Source: Syntrophobacteria bacterium
Lineage (GTDB): Bacteria > Desulfobacterota > DSWW01
Assembly (NCBI GenBank): GCA_030145435.1
Contig: JAQYVQ010000243.1
Coordinates: forward strand, 1-7,201
Direction of reading: 5' to 3'
Length of the DNA: 7,201 nt
The translations under genes were made by a program, and so were the position numbers. Below are positions 1 through 5,570 of the stretch, in pieces. The notes below the pieces were generated by a model. It did not search any database, was not told where the DNA came from, and was given only the letters and a program-made list of their open reading frames with translations. Positions within the stretch are counted from its first letter, which is position 1, and every line of letters begins with the position of its first letter.

Positions 1-1083
1 TGGCTGGCCCAGGGCTATGACAAGCCACGCGAATACGACCCGGAACCGTTACGAATGAGGCTGGCTTCAGCATTCCTCGAGGTTGACGAGGGTCTCGATC
101 TGGATCCGGTCTGGAGGGCGAGTCGATTCTACCTGGAGGACGAGACTGTGGAGGTCCTTCCCCCCGAGATCATCGACCGAATCTTGACCGGGATGAAGGA
201 CGGCTGGGGAAACACAGATCCCTCTTCCTTCGAGGATCAGATCACTGAGCTGATCGCCGCGAGCGGGGCCATGGTTCCGGAGGACGCAAGGACGACCGCT
301 GCCGGGGTGATGAAACGGGCGGAGTCCGCGTTGCGGTTGGAGAGGGCAGCCGCCCTCAGGGCATCCGTGCAACCTCTTCTGTCACCGAAGCTCGCGCAGA
401 ACAAGGATTTCCGCAAGCGGTCGGAGGGCGTGCTGTGGAGGTTGTGGGCTCGCCATCCCGTCATCTTCGAGATTCAGGTCGAGACGATCCCAGGGATCGA
501 AAAGGCGATCGTCGCATCCAGGCCGCTGGAACTCGACCAGAGCGGAGCACCCGACTTCTTCCGCCGTATGGACGAGTTGATCTATGTCAGCCAAATCCAA
601 AGCCTGATCCTGGCTTCCCTGATCGTCCTTGTACTGGTGTCCATCACCCAGTGGTCCTTCAAGCGAGGACTGATCTCACTCGTGAGCGTCCTCGTCCCGC
701 TGGGGTCCATTCTGGGGCTCATGAGCTGGATGGGCATCCCCCTCGATTTGGGCACCGTGCTCGTGGGGGCGCTGGTCATCGGCCTGGGCGTGGACGGCTC
801 GATCCACTTCCTGCATTACTACCACCGGCTGAGGCAGGCAGGCCAGGAGGGGAAGGCGGCCCTGCGCGAGACCATGGGCCATGTGGGCAAGGCGATCATC
901 ACCGCAAACGCGACCACTTGCTGCGGCTTCCTGGTCCTCACCCTCTCCACCACCGAATTCCTGCGGAACTTCGCCCTCGTGAATTCCATGGCGATCTTGA
1001 TGATCACCCTCTCCCTTCTGACCTTTCTACCGGCCCTGATCACCCTCTTCCAGGTGGACAACGGCAGGCAGGAGCCGGGCTGA
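1..1083 (+). CDS. RND/MMPL-family exporter, C-terminal part (5' truncated by the window)
   Basis: The frame is open from base 1, so the gene starts upstream; the first ATG in view (55) is probably internal. About 360 residues are visible: a soluble, charged periplasmic-type region of about 190 residues, then a block of five hydrophobic segments (nt about 595-655, 664-718, 742-800, 883-950 and 976-1050). This is the order expected for the last periplasmic loop and C-terminal membrane bundle of an RND/MMPL (COG1033-like) transporter. The segment GLGVDGSIHFLHYYHR matches the family's G-x-G-x-D-x-x-IHF helix, whose Asp normally takes part in proton relay; the residue after the Asp is Gly rather than the more usual Tyr, Phe or Asp. 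Family members export lipids, hopanoids or other hydrophobic molecules across the inner membrane, but the substrate cannot be told here. It ends 10 bp before the convergent acyltransferase gene. The family call is firm, the substrate unknown. Confidence 0.85.
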   Translation, partial: WLAQGYDKPREYDPEPLRMRLASAFLEVDEGLDLDPVWRASRFYLEDETVEVLPPEIIDRILTGMKDGWGNTDPSSFEDQITELIAASGAMVPEDARTTAAGVMKRAESALRLERAAALRASVQPLLSPKLAQNKDFRKRSEGVLWRLWARHPVIFEIQVETIPGIEKAIVASRPLELDQSGAPDFFRRMDELIYVSQIQSLILASLIVLVLVSITQWSFKRGLISLVSVLVPLGSILGLMSWMGIPLDLGTVLVGALVIGLGVDGSIHFLHYYHRLRQAGQEGKAALRETMGHVGKAIITANATTCCGFLVLTLSTTEFLRNFALVNSMAILMITLSLLTFLPALITLFQVDNGRQEPG

Positions 1084-1093
1084 TCGGCTGCCT

Positions 1094-1780
1094 TCACCAA
1101 CCCACTTTGTCGAAGAACTCCCGGTAGGCCTCTTCCACCTCGTCGTTGGTCATGATCTTGTGCCGTTCATGCCATCGCTTGATGCGGAGAAAACGGAAAG
1201 GGCTGTTCTCCTGCTCTTCGATCTGTTTCTTCTGCTTTTCCTTCAGTTCCCGCGTGTCGCCCAGGATCTTGGCCGGAACACCCATGGCGACGCCGTAATC
1301 CGGCACATCGTTGACGATCAGAGCGCCGGCGCCGATCAGCGCGTAGTCACCGATTCGCACCCCGCACAGGATGATCGCGTTGCGGCCGATATAGGTGGCT
1401 TTGCCGATTCTCACCTTTCCGAACTTGACCGGGCACGCCTCCCCGAAGATGTTGTTCAGGGAGGAATCGTGGAGCACAATGTTCGTGCCTTCGGCGATGT
1501 TCGCCTCGTCGTCGATCTCCAGGAGCCTGGCGAATCGCTCATCCACCTTGAGGTGCTGGATCTGAACGTCCTTGCCGATCTTGGCACCCAACGACCTCCA
1601 CCGGTCCAAGTCCACCTCGGTGTAATACCTGTCGTCCCAGAAATTCGACAAGAAGCGGAACGTCCTCTTGAGCCCGCGCAGAATCCATCGTATCTTTTCC
1701 CAGGGTTTGAGCATTTCGGCCCTCGTTGGCAATTGTTTTCCTTCTTGTCCGCCTTGCCCTTCCATCGCTAAAGTTCTCAT
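1094..1780 (-). CDS. Left-handed beta-helix (hexapeptide-repeat) O-acyltransferase
   Basis: A 228-residue protein if begun at the ATG at 1780. Residues about 70-175 carry imperfect [LIV]-G-x4 hexapeptide turns (KVRIGKATYIGRNAIILCG, VRIGDYALIGAGALIVND) and end in GVPAKILG, the signature end of the WbbJ/maltose-acetyltransferase-like LbH fold. His104 in VLHDSS is a candidate catalytic base. Such trimeric enzymes move acetyl or other acyl groups from CoA to sugars, so a surface-polysaccharide or glycolipid role is likely; the acceptor is unknown. The C-terminal tail (from about 178) is highly charged and probably helical. The start is uncertain: the ATG at 1780 lies in the loop of a hairpin and lacks a clear ribosome binding site, while the ATG at 1714 (Met23, giving 206 residues) has GAGGG five bases upstream and may be the true start. 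It is divergent from the deacetylase-like gene and convergent with the exporter. Confidence 0.85.
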   Translation of the reverse strand: MRTLAMEGQGGQEGKQLPTRAEMLKPWEKIRWILRGLKRTFRFLSNFWDDRYYTEVDLDRWRSLGAKIGKDVQIQHLKVDERFARLLEIDDEANIAEGTNIVLHDSSLNNIFGEACPVKFGKVRIGKATYIGRNAIILCGVRIGDYALIGAGALIVNDVPDYGVAMGVPAKILGDTRELKEKQKKQIEEQENSPFRFLRIKRWHERHKIMTNDEVEEAYREFFDKVGW

Positions 1781-1794
1781 TTTTCTTTAGCGAT
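1764..1794 (-). promoter_or_regulatory. 10-bp inverted repeat over the 5' end of the acyltransferase gene
   Basis: The arms 1764-1773 and 1785-1794 are perfect reverse complements (ATCGCTAAAG on one side) with an 11-base loop. In the minus-strand transcript the ATG at 1780 lies in the loop and the ATG at 1765 begins within the 3' arm, so the structure could hide both upstream starts while leaving the ATG at 1714 and its GAGGG site free. It could also be a protein-binding palindrome in the shared control region. The arms are seen directly; the role is inferred. Confidence 0.5.
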
Positions 1795-1800
1795 TTCAAG

Positions 1801-1828
1801 GACTCCAAACCAAAGACTCCAAACCAAA
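1801..1828. repeat. Two tandem copies of a 14-bp repeat in the divergent promoter region
   Basis: GACTCCAAACCAAA occurs at 1801-1814 and again, identically, at 1815-1828. It lies just upstream of the candidate promoter of the deacetylase-like gene and upstream of the acyltransferase gene on the other strand. It could be a tandem regulator-binding site or a recent slippage duplication; the sequence does not decide. Confidence 0.7.
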
Positions 1829-1830
1829 GG

Positions 1831-1860
1831 TTGTCAGCCCATACACAATCGCCGTAGAAT
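1831..1860 (+). promoter_or_regulatory. Candidate sigma70-like promoter for the deacetylase-like gene
   Basis: TTGTCA at 1831-1836 and TAGAAT at 1855-1860 are 18 bp apart, each five of six matches to the consensus boxes. A start near 1867 would give a leader of about 50 bases before the ATG at 1917. The -35 box directly follows the 14-bp tandem repeat, so a regulator bound there would touch polymerase. Confidence 0.45.
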
Positions 1861-1916
1861 GAGAGCCCTCGGTCTTTGGAGGAATCCAGCCGAACGCACA
1901 CGGGCGAAGGGTCAGC

Positions 1917-3578
1917 ATGACGATAACCGGACGAGATGCATCAGTTTATGCGAGAAGGTCCCTTGCTGTGGGTATCCCCCCCACGGGCGGCTGGAAAGAG
2001 ACCTTTCTTCAGTATTCGGGGATACCCCGAATCAAGCTCTCCTGCATCCAGGAAGGCGTGGAGAAGGGAATCCGGGTGTTCCTCTGGAACCAGGAAGACC
2101 CCTTTTTCGACAGCCCCGATGGTGAAAGAATCGCCGTAATCACCGAGAACGGCTTTTTGAAGAGGCTGCTGAACCTGGAAGGCACGGAGAAGAACAGCTA
2201 CTCTTTCCGGGTCGCGAGCGGCCCCTTCTCGGAGAGGAGTTTCTACATCCATGTCCCCTGCGAGATCCTGTCGAACCTCTCGAGCGGGCCGGGCACCTGC
2301 CGCGACTCAGAAGACCGAGGGATCGAGAATTCCGGGATCAGCCTGCACGAACGGAAGCGCATCCTGTTCGTGTCCGTGCCCTGGAATCTCCTCGATGTCG
2401 AGATGGGGGCCCGTTGGGAATTCCGGCTCTTCTACTCCCCGTTCACAGGGAAACACTTCGCAGAAACCGGGCCTGTGGTCGATTTCGGCGCACTCCGCCG
2501 CCTGTTCCAGGAGCTGGTTCTCCACGCCTTTCGACACCTCGGCCTCCCACTGGTCAAGCTGCGGCATCCCTTCTTGGAAAAGCCGGCCTTCTCGTTCCGA
2601 ATCGATGCGGACGGCTTCAGCCGGGAGAGTACGGATTCCGTGTTGAGGATTGCGAAAGGAATCGGAAACGCTCCGTTTTCATGGTTCATCGATGTGCAGG
2701 GATGGGGAAAGAACATCCTTCATGTGAAAGATTTGATCGCGTGCCGCCAAGAGGTGGAACTCCACTGCTACCACCACATGACCTACAAGCGGGAGAGCGT
2801 GAACCGAGCGAACCTCAAGAGGGGCGTCCGGACGCTGAAGAGGCATGGCATCCACCCAAGAGGCGTGGGCTCCCCCTACGGTTTCTGGTTCCAGGGATAC
2901 CAGGAAGCGGTCCGGAAGTTCGGATTCGAGTATTCTTCCGAATTCGCGTTCAATTCAGACGATGTCCCCTGTTTTCCCTACAACGACAGCACCTATCCCC
3001 TGCAGGTTCCCGTACATGTAGGGTCCATCGGTGTTTTCGAGAAGGTGCCTTTTCCCCGTGAAGACATGTTCACCCACCTGCGGGGCACGATCGACAAGGC
3101 GATCCGGGACTGCGGCTGCGCCCTGCTCTGTGATCACCCTCTCGGCCGGATCGAAAAATACGAGGTGGAGTTCATCGACCTGTTCAAGGACCTGCTGAAG
3201 AGCGGCTATCGCTGTGTGCCCGTCTCCGAGGTTGCAGAACAGACTCGATCCTTCCTTCTCCAGGACTTCCATCCCGTGGCAGAGGGCCCCACCATCCTTA
3301 TCGAAGGGCCTTCCGCCGGATCCTGCAGCTTCGAGGTCATCCTGCCGCAGGGAGGGGAGTTCGAGGTAAGGGGTGGAGGCAGTTTCGTCGTACGAGAGGC
3401 CCTGGAACTCGTGGGGGACGAGTTTCCGTGCCCGCCCAAGCCCGAATTCGACAGGTTTCTGGTCGAGCACGGGAAGGACCAGAGCCTCACGCATCTGACC
3501 CTGATGCAGTGGTATCGAGGCCTCGCAAGATTCCACATCGGTCGCCTTCGCCGGGAAGCGAGGCGGCGCTTCCAGTGA
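1917..3578 (+). CDS. Large protein with a NodB-like polysaccharide deacetylase core
   Basis: A 553-residue protein; the ATG is preceded at five bases by GAAGGG. Residues about 1-215 form a beta-rich N-terminal region with no recognised family and no signal peptide. Residues about 222-440 hold the pieces of a carbohydrate esterase 4 (NodB) fold: FRIDAD (Asp230, Asp232) where the family has its catalytic and metal-binding Asp pair, ELHCYHH (His283 and His287, the metal-binding H-x3-H), GSPYG (318-322) at the position of R-x-P-x-G, and LLCDHPLG (His407) resembling the late His motif. The Arg of R-x-P-x-G is replaced by Gly318, though Arg315 is close by. Residues about 455-553 are a further beta-rich part with a basic C-terminus. 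Active members remove N-acetyl groups from cell-wall or exopolysaccharide sugars; some divergent members are inactive. The adjacent acyltransferase supports a glycan-modification setting. The fold call is fairly firm; the substrate is unknown. Confidence 0.75.
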   Translation: MTITGRDASVYARRSLAVGIPPTGGWKETFLQYSGIPRIKLSCIQEGVEKGIRVFLWNQEDPFFDSPDGERIAVITENGFLKRLLNLEGTEKNSYSFRVASGPFSERSFYIHVPCEILSNLSSGPGTCRDSEDRGIENSGISLHERKRILFVSVPWNLLDVEMGARWEFRLFYSPFTGKHFAETGPVVDFGALRRLFQELVLHAFRHLGLPLVKLRHPFLEKPAFSFRIDADGFSRESTDSVLRIAKGIGNAPFSWFIDVQGWGKNILHVKDLIACRQEVELHCYHHMTYKRESVNRANLKRGVRTLKRHGIHPRGVGSPYGFWFQGYQEAVRKFGFEYSSEFAFNSDDVPCFPYNDSTYPLQVPVHVGSIGVFEKVPFPREDMFTHLRGTIDKAIRDCGCALLCDHPLGRIEKYEVEFIDLFKDLLKSGYRCVPVSEVAEQTRSFLLQDFHPVAEGPTILIEGPSAGSCSFEVILPQGGEFEVRGGGSFVVREALELVGDEFPCPPKPEFDRFLVEHGKDQSLTHLTLMQWYRGLARFHIGRLRREARRRFQ

Positions 3579-3610
3579 GGGACCAGCAGGGTGTTAAAAA
3601 ATGCCCGCTG

Positions 3611-3765
3611 TAGGAGGCTGTTCAAAAAGTTCCAGATGCAAGGCAGGCAAAACTTGTCCCCGCGAAGGCGGGGATCCAGTCCCACAATGAGGCGTACTTC
3701 CCGTACGTTGAATGACGAGGGATGAAGCCGAACGCCGCAGATGGGACTTTTTCAACAGCCTCCTA
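3611..3765. mobile_element. MITE-like element with 29-bp imperfect terminal inverted repeats
   Basis: The left end (3611-3639, starting TAGGAGGCTGTT) is the reverse complement of the right end (3737-3765, ending AACAGCCTCCTA) at 25 of 29 positions. The 155-bp element carries no transposase and no credible gene. Both ends begin with TA, compatible with a TA target duplication. Elements of this look, with an AGGCTGTTGAAAAAG-type end, are familiar as dispersed intergenic repeats in Desulfobacterota and related genomes; that is recalled knowledge, not a search result. The interior holds a REP-like hairpin and a second small stem, CGTAC/GTACG, near 3693-3707. The element lies between the 3' ends of two convergent genes. 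Confidence 0.8.
3658..3673. repeat. REP-like GC-rich hairpin nested in the MITE-like element
   Basis: CCCCGC, a GAAG loop and GCGGGG form a perfect six-bp stem. Together with the flanking GGATCCAGT this is the familiar CCCGCGAAGGCGGGGATCCA intergenic repeat, which produces spurious translations such as GLDPRLRGD in many proteobacterial genomes. Its presence inside another repeat suggests a composite element. Confidence 0.65.
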
Positions 3766-3774
3766 GGCGGTGGG

Positions 3775-3987
3775 TCAGCAGAGAGGGCGTGGATTGCGCC
3801 CCCTGTAGCCCAGCCCCCAAGACCCCCGTCCGGTCCGGACCCCTTCTCCCCTCATGCGTCTGTATCGCGCGAGCATGGCACACTGCCGGCAGAGAAACCC
3901 GCCGTCATCCACCCACATGGTTCGATCGGATATGGTATCGCCGCATTCGGCGCAGTTGAACGCACTATAGGCTTTCCTGGCAGCCAT
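3775..3987 (-). CDS. Small four-cysteine zinc-finger protein
   Basis: A 70-residue protein. The ATG at 3987 is preceded at seven bases by a perfect AAGGAG, strong evidence that the frame is translated. Cys12-x2-Cys15-x17-Cys33-x2-Cys36 is a C4 zinc-binding motif; the spacing and the CxxCGxxI start match the zinc finger of DksA/TraR proteins, but the coiled coil that reaches into the RNA polymerase secondary channel is absent. The tail after residue 40 is basic and Arg/Gly-rich, suggesting nucleic-acid binding. It is transcribed away from the dapA leader and its stop lies 10 bp from the MITE-like element, so the C-terminus (from about residue 50) may be recent or variable. A DksA-like function is not established; a general zinc-ribbon protein is as likely. 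Confidence 0.65.
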   Translation of the reverse strand: MAARKAYSAFNCAECGDTISDRTMWVDDGGFLCRQCAMLARYRRMRGEGVRTGRGSWGLGYRGRNPRPLC

Positions 3988-4055
3988 TTCTTGACTCCTT
4001 TTCGGCTATAACGATTAGAGTCGATAATCAGGCCCAAGGTTCCCGGAATTCGGTC

Positions 4056-4085
4056 TTGACATCGATCGACGTCCCCGGATATGCT
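4056..4085 (+). promoter_or_regulatory. Sigma70-like promoter of the lysine-riboswitch/dapA transcript
   Basis: A perfect TTGACA (4056-4061) and TATGCT (4080-4085) lie 18 bp apart, giving an expected start at about 4091-4093, just before the lysine aptamer. The closeness to consensus fits a transcript whose control is exerted after initiation by termination. Confidence 0.75.
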
Positions 4086-4102
4086 TGAAACTCAACAAGA
4101 AG

Positions 4103-4279
4103 CAAGAGTTGAGGCGCGGCCGACATCAGTAGCCGGACCCGTAAAAGGGGGATAGGCCCCGGGTTCGCGTGAAAGGGGAGGCCGCCGAAGCGAACTTCGG
4201 CCTATCGTCGAAGAGAGTTGGGCCTGTGGAGAAGATCCACGGGACTGTCACGGATGGGGTTCCGTGGAGCGCTCTCTTG
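4103..4279 (+). ncRNA. Lysine riboswitch (L box) aptamer
   Basis: Conserved blocks of the lysine riboswitch occur in the right order: GAGGCGCG (4111-4118), CAGTAGCC (4127-4134), GTGAAAGGGGAGGCCGCCGA (4169-4188) followed by AGC, ACTGTCACGG (4244-4253) and CCGTGGAGCGCTC (4262-4274). Local stems fit the family: GCCGAAG/CTTCGGC closed by CGAA (4184-4201), GTGGA/TCCAC (4226-4240) and CACGGA/TCCGTG (4249-4266). P1 can form from CAAGAG (4103-4108) with CTCTTG (4274-4279). In this class, lysine bound at the five-helix junction stabilises P1 and usually turns the downstream gene off. The next gene is dapA, the first committed step of the diaminopimelate/lysine branch, and an intrinsic terminator follows the aptamer, so transcriptional attenuation by lysine is the natural reading. 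Confidence 0.92.
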
Positions 4280-4297
4280 AAGCTGCACGAGTCTACG

Positions 4298-4330
4298 AGC
4301 AGCGGACGCGAGCGTTCCGCTGCTTTTTTT
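4298..4330 (+). terminator. Intrinsic terminator of the lysine riboswitch (expression platform)
   Basis: AGCAGCGGA (4298-4306) and TCCGCTGCT (4316-4324) form a perfect nine-bp stem around a nine-base loop, followed by seven T residues (4324-4330) and ATTTT. It lies 19 bases after P1 and 25 bases before the dapA ATG. Competing pairings, GCTGC (4282-4286) with GCAGC (4299-4303) and CGCTC (4270-4274) with GAGCG (4310-4314), could act as an antiterminator when P1 is not formed. Confidence 0.9.
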
Positions 4331-4355
4331 ATTTTCTACAGAAGAGGAGACAATC

Positions 4356-5393
4356 ATGCTCAAAGGATGCTTCACTGCCCTGGTCACGCCCTTCACGAAC
4401 GATCAGCAGCTCGACCAAGGAGCGCTGGAAAGGCTCATCGAGTTCCAGGTCACGAACGGAATCAGCGGTGTACTCGCGGTCGGCACGACGGGCGAGAGCC
4501 CAACTCTCGTGTGGCAAGAACACAACGACGTCACGCGCCTCGTGTGCGAGGGTACGAAGGGGAAATGCAAGGCCATCGCCGGGACGGGCAGCAATTCGAC
4601 CCGCGAGACCCTCGAAGGCTCGGAGCATGCGGCCAAATTCGGGGCGGATGCGGTGCTGGTGGTAGACCCCTACTACAACGGCCCAAGCTCGTTGGAAATT
4701 CGTCGCGAGTACGTGGCGCCCGTAGCCGAGAGATTTCCGGAGATCGATGTGATCCCTTACATCATCCCGGGCCGAACCGGAACCCAGATGCTTCCCGAGG
4801 ACCTGGCGATCCTGTACAAGCAGTATCCGAATGTCCGCACCGTAAAGGAGGCGACCGGGAGTCTGGAAAACATGGCCCGCACACGCGAGGTATGCGGGGA
4901 TGACTACACCATCCTCTCCGGAGACGACGACAAGACCTTGGACATGATCACGAGCGATGCCATCCGCGCGAGCGGGGTCATCTCCGTATTGTCCAACATA
5001 GCCCCGCGAGCCCTGACGAAGTTCGTCACACTCCTGCTGGAGGGGCAGCGCGAAGAGGCGGAGAAACTGCTCAAGAGCCTGAAGCCCTTGTTCGGCCTGG
5101 TGACGGTAAAGACCCAGGAAGAGACCCCTTACGGAGCCGTGACCTGTCGCGCACGTAACCCGCTGGCCGTAAAAACGTTGATGAACATCCTCGGCATGCA
5201 GGCCGGGCCCTGTCGACAGCCCCTGGGCAAGATGACGAAGAAGGGCGTGCAGGTTGTCCTGGAGGCAGCCCATACGGTCCAGGCGAACGCCCCGGAGATC
5301 CTTGCCCCCGTCGCCGAGTTCTTCAACGTCGATATCGAGGACCGACTGAGCAACGAGGCCAACTGGAAGGATCTCAGCTACGAGGGGTACTGA
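4356..5393 (+). CDS. dapA: 4-hydroxy-tetrahydrodipicolinate synthase (DapA)
   Basis: A 345-residue cytosolic (beta/alpha)8-barrel enzyme that condenses pyruvate with aspartate semialdehyde, the entry step to diaminopimelate and lysine. The ATG has AGAGGAG six bases upstream. The key residues are present: GTTGES (42-47, the pyruvate-site Thr pair), PYYN (Tyr105/Tyr106, the inter-subunit Tyr), PYIIPGRTG (Tyr134 of the proton relay and Arg139 for the semialdehyde carboxylate) and TVKEATG (Schiff-base Lys163). The usual YNVPGRTG reads YIIPGRTG. At 345 residues it is about 50 longer than the common 290-300-residue enzyme; the extra length is mainly C-terminal, ending in an acidic and aromatic tail. 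Related aldolases such as N-acetylneuraminate lyase share the fold, but the Arg in PGRTG and the upstream lysine riboswitch favour DapA. It appears monocistronic, with a terminator 29 bp downstream. Confidence 0.93.
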   Translation: MLKGCFTALVTPFTNDQQLDQGALERLIEFQVTNGISGVLAVGTTGESPTLVWQEHNDVTRLVCEGTKGKCKAIAGTGSNSTRETLEGSEHAAKFGADAVLVVDPYYNGPSSLEIRREYVAPVAERFPEIDVIPYIIPGRTGTQMLPEDLAILYKQYPNVRTVKEATGSLENMARTREVCGDDYTILSGDDDKTLDMITSDAIRASGVISVLSNIAPRALTKFVTLLLEGQREEAEKLLKSLKPLFGLVTVKTQEETPYGAVTCRARNPLAVKTLMNILGMQAGPCRQPLGKMTKKGVQVVLEAAHTVQANAPEILAPVAEFFNVDIEDRLSNEANWKDLSYEGY

Positions 5394-5421
5394 GCCCTCC
5401 TCCCGGGAAGTTTTCTTTCAG

Positions 5422-5455
5422 GGCCAGGGGATTCTTCGTCCCCTGGCCTTCTTAT
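5422..5455 (+). terminator. Intrinsic terminator after dapA
   Basis: GGCCAGGGGA (5422-5431) and TCCCCTGGCC (5439-5448) form a perfect ten-bp stem with a seven-base loop, followed by TTCTTATTT. It closes the dapA unit and separates it from the integrase region. Confidence 0.9.
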
Positions 5456-5497
5456 TTCCCCGAATTGACTTAAGCAGCCTGAAGCGGACAAAAGGTC

Positions 5498-5526
5498 TTG
5501 ACACCCTGCTAATAAGTGCTTATCTT
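5498..5526 (+). promoter_or_regulatory. Sigma70-like promoter upstream of the integrase, with an embedded operator
   Basis: A perfect TTGACA (5498-5503) and TATCTT (5521-5526) are separated by the ideal 17 bp. A perfect palindrome, ATAAGTGCTTAT (5512-5523), overlaps the spacer and the -10 box, and an outer pair TGACAC (5499-5504)/GTGTCA (5529-5534) surrounds it. This is a typical place for a repressor to block polymerase. The leader to the integrase ATG would be about 145 bases, so a short unrecognised transcript or product could precede the integrase; the only ATG frame seen near its start is five codons long (5539-5556). Confidence 0.65.
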
Positions 5527-5570
5527 AAGTGTCAGAAGATGACGCATCAGGAATAAAGACTCCGCGTTGT

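Noticed and set aside
435..1127. A 230-codon plus-strand frame inside the exporter gene
   Set aside because: It is a Pro/Arg/His-rich out-of-frame shadow; the hydrophobic pattern and family motif lie in the exporter frame.
1160..1771. A 203-codon plus-strand frame opposite the acyltransferase
   Set aside because: It is the antisense shadow of the hexapeptide-repeat gene and lacks a ribosome binding site or domain.
3584..3610. A possible terminator after the deacetylase-like gene (CAGC-A-GGG with CCC-GCTG)
   Set aside because: The stem has a bulge and a 12-base loop, and is followed by TAGGAGG rather than a T run, so an intrinsic terminator is not supported.
3206..3685. A 159-codon minus-strand frame beginning MGLDPRLRGD
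   Set aside because: The start is the translated REP-like repeat, a known source of spurious proteins, and the rest is antisense to the deacetylase-like gene.
3712..4011. A 99-codon plus-strand frame over the zinc-finger gene
   Set aside because: It begins inside the MITE-like element, has no ribosome binding site, and opposes a frame with a perfect AAGGAG and a C4 motif.
4169..4903. A 244-codon plus-strand frame crossing the riboswitch into dapA
   Set aside because: It starts inside the conserved aptamer core and overlaps dapA in another frame; its composition is low-complexity Arg/Gly.
4329..5273. A 314-codon open frame on the minus strand opposite dapA
   Set aside because: It lies antisense to a gene with full catalytic motifs; its translation is rich in Arg, His and Gln with no domain, typical of a shadow frame in GC-rich DNA.
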